A DNA stretch of 5,541 nt from Deltaproteobacteria bacterium (lineage in GTDB: Bacteria > Desulfobacterota > Desulfarculia > Adiutricales > Adiutricaceae). Position 1 is the stretch's first letter. Each line of letters opens with the position of its first letter. The notes beneath the pieces were generated by a model. That model saw only the letters and a program-made list of their open reading frames with translations, did not search any database and was not told the origin of the DNA. Shown here piece after piece: positions 5,157-5,541 of this stretch. The position numbers were made by a program, and so were the translations under genes. The stretch spans positions 1 to 5,541 of the forward strand of contig JAITJP010000159.1 of the NCBI GenBank assembly GCA_031278835.1, written 5' to 3'.

Positions 5157-5541
5157 ACTCCTGATTTGGCCTTTATTGGGGCCGCTCTTTTTTAGCCAAA
5201 CGGCTTTGGCGGCGGAGCCGTTTTCTCCAGAAGAGTCTAGGCTTTCAAGGGCCAAAAGTTGTCTACTTTTGGCCTTTGATAATGGTGAGCCCACCTTAAC
5301 CTTAAACGGTAACCGTTTTGTTGAAAAAACCCTCCTTTTGGCCAAAGGAGAAAATTTTGACTCTGATTACCAGGTGCTCATGGCCGCCCGGCCCAATCCT
5401 TACAACCGCGGCAATTGTTTTCAATGGAAAAAATGCCTGGGAGAAACTATTGGCAATATGTGGGTGGACACGCCTGAATTTTGCGGCCCCTTGGGCGGGA
5501 AAAGTTGGAAGGGCCGGGACGGAAAATGCCTGGATCTTTTG
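5146..5541 (+). CDS. Exported Cys-containing protein, 3' end outside window
   Basis: An open frame of 132 codons reaches the end of the window without a stop, so the protein is incomplete. I do not recognise the family. From the TTG at 5146 it begins MSFLLLIWPLLGPLFFSQ and then TALA|AEP, a good signal-peptide core and cut site, although no Lys or Arg precedes the core. The mature part has LTLNGNRFVEKTLLLAKG, PNPYNRGNCFQWKKC and WVDTPEFCGPLGG. It holds five cysteines within about 95 residues, spaced to allow disulfides in the periplasm or outside the cell. Upstream the frame is closed by TAA at 5122; no ATG lies before residue 78, so TTG is the likely start, with only a weak GGA upstream. The gap to the VWA stop is 16 bases, which suggests one operon. 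Codon use matches its neighbours. Confidence 0.7.
   Translation, partial: MSFLLLIWPLLGPLFFSQTALAAEPFSPEESRLSRAKSCLLLAFDNGEPTLTLNGNRFVEKTLLLAKGENFDSDYQVLMAARPNPYNRGNCFQWKKCLGETIGNMWVDTPEFCGPLGGKSWKGRDGKCLDLL

Noticed and set aside
4766..5345. Minus-strand frames of 108 and 149 codons
   Set aside because: They lie opposite the VWA C-terminus and the last exported-protein ORF, both of which have clear protein features on the plus strand.

Overview
This window looks like chromosomal DNA of a Gram-negative bacterium. Coding regions have moderate GC, the main gaps on the left are AT-rich, and the tetranucleotide GGCC is strikingly abundant. Three plus-strand genes begin with Sec-type signal peptides, so their products are probably exported. 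A Desulfobacterota-like (deltaproteobacterial) origin is a guess from the style of the proteins. No mobile element, tRNA, rRNA or CRISPR array is visible.

Layout. Positions 1-391 are non-coding. They hold a 39-bp direct repeat (period 44) and a run of hairpin-plus-T-tract structures oriented to stop minus-strand transcripts. Positions 392-631 (minus) encode a compact stand-alone NifU C-terminal-domain protein with a CxxC motif, used in iron-sulfur cluster assembly or carriage. Positions 632-1248 are a long gap between divergent genes. It contains a 27-codon minus-strand small ORF with a near-perfect Shine-Dalgarno sequence and a strong GC-rich terminator hairpin. Positions 1249-2271 (plus) encode an exported protein of unknown function: two helical repeats, a Pro/Ala-rich linker and a Tyr/Asp/Glu-rich tail. 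A strong terminator follows. Positions 2396-2903 are uncertain: one long plus frame is open, minus frames are partly open too, and two TATAAT boxes are present.

Positions 2904-5129 (plus) encode a secreted VIT-VWA protein related to the inter-alpha-trypsin inhibitor heavy chain. A single in-frame TAA (3561-3563) splits it in two. The frame is otherwise intact on both sides, and the metal-binding MIDAS residues are complete. Sixteen bases downstream a further exported, Cys-containing protein starts at a TTG and runs off the window. It is incomplete at its 3' end.

How the genes fit together. The NifU-type protein is a housekeeping gene transcribed leftwards. The three exported proteins all point rightwards. 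The VIT-VWA gene and the last ORF are probably one transcription unit, separated from the 1249-2271 gene by its terminator. The most notable point is the TAA in the VIT-VWA frame. It is a recent nonsense mutation, a sequencing error, or a true split into two polypeptides.
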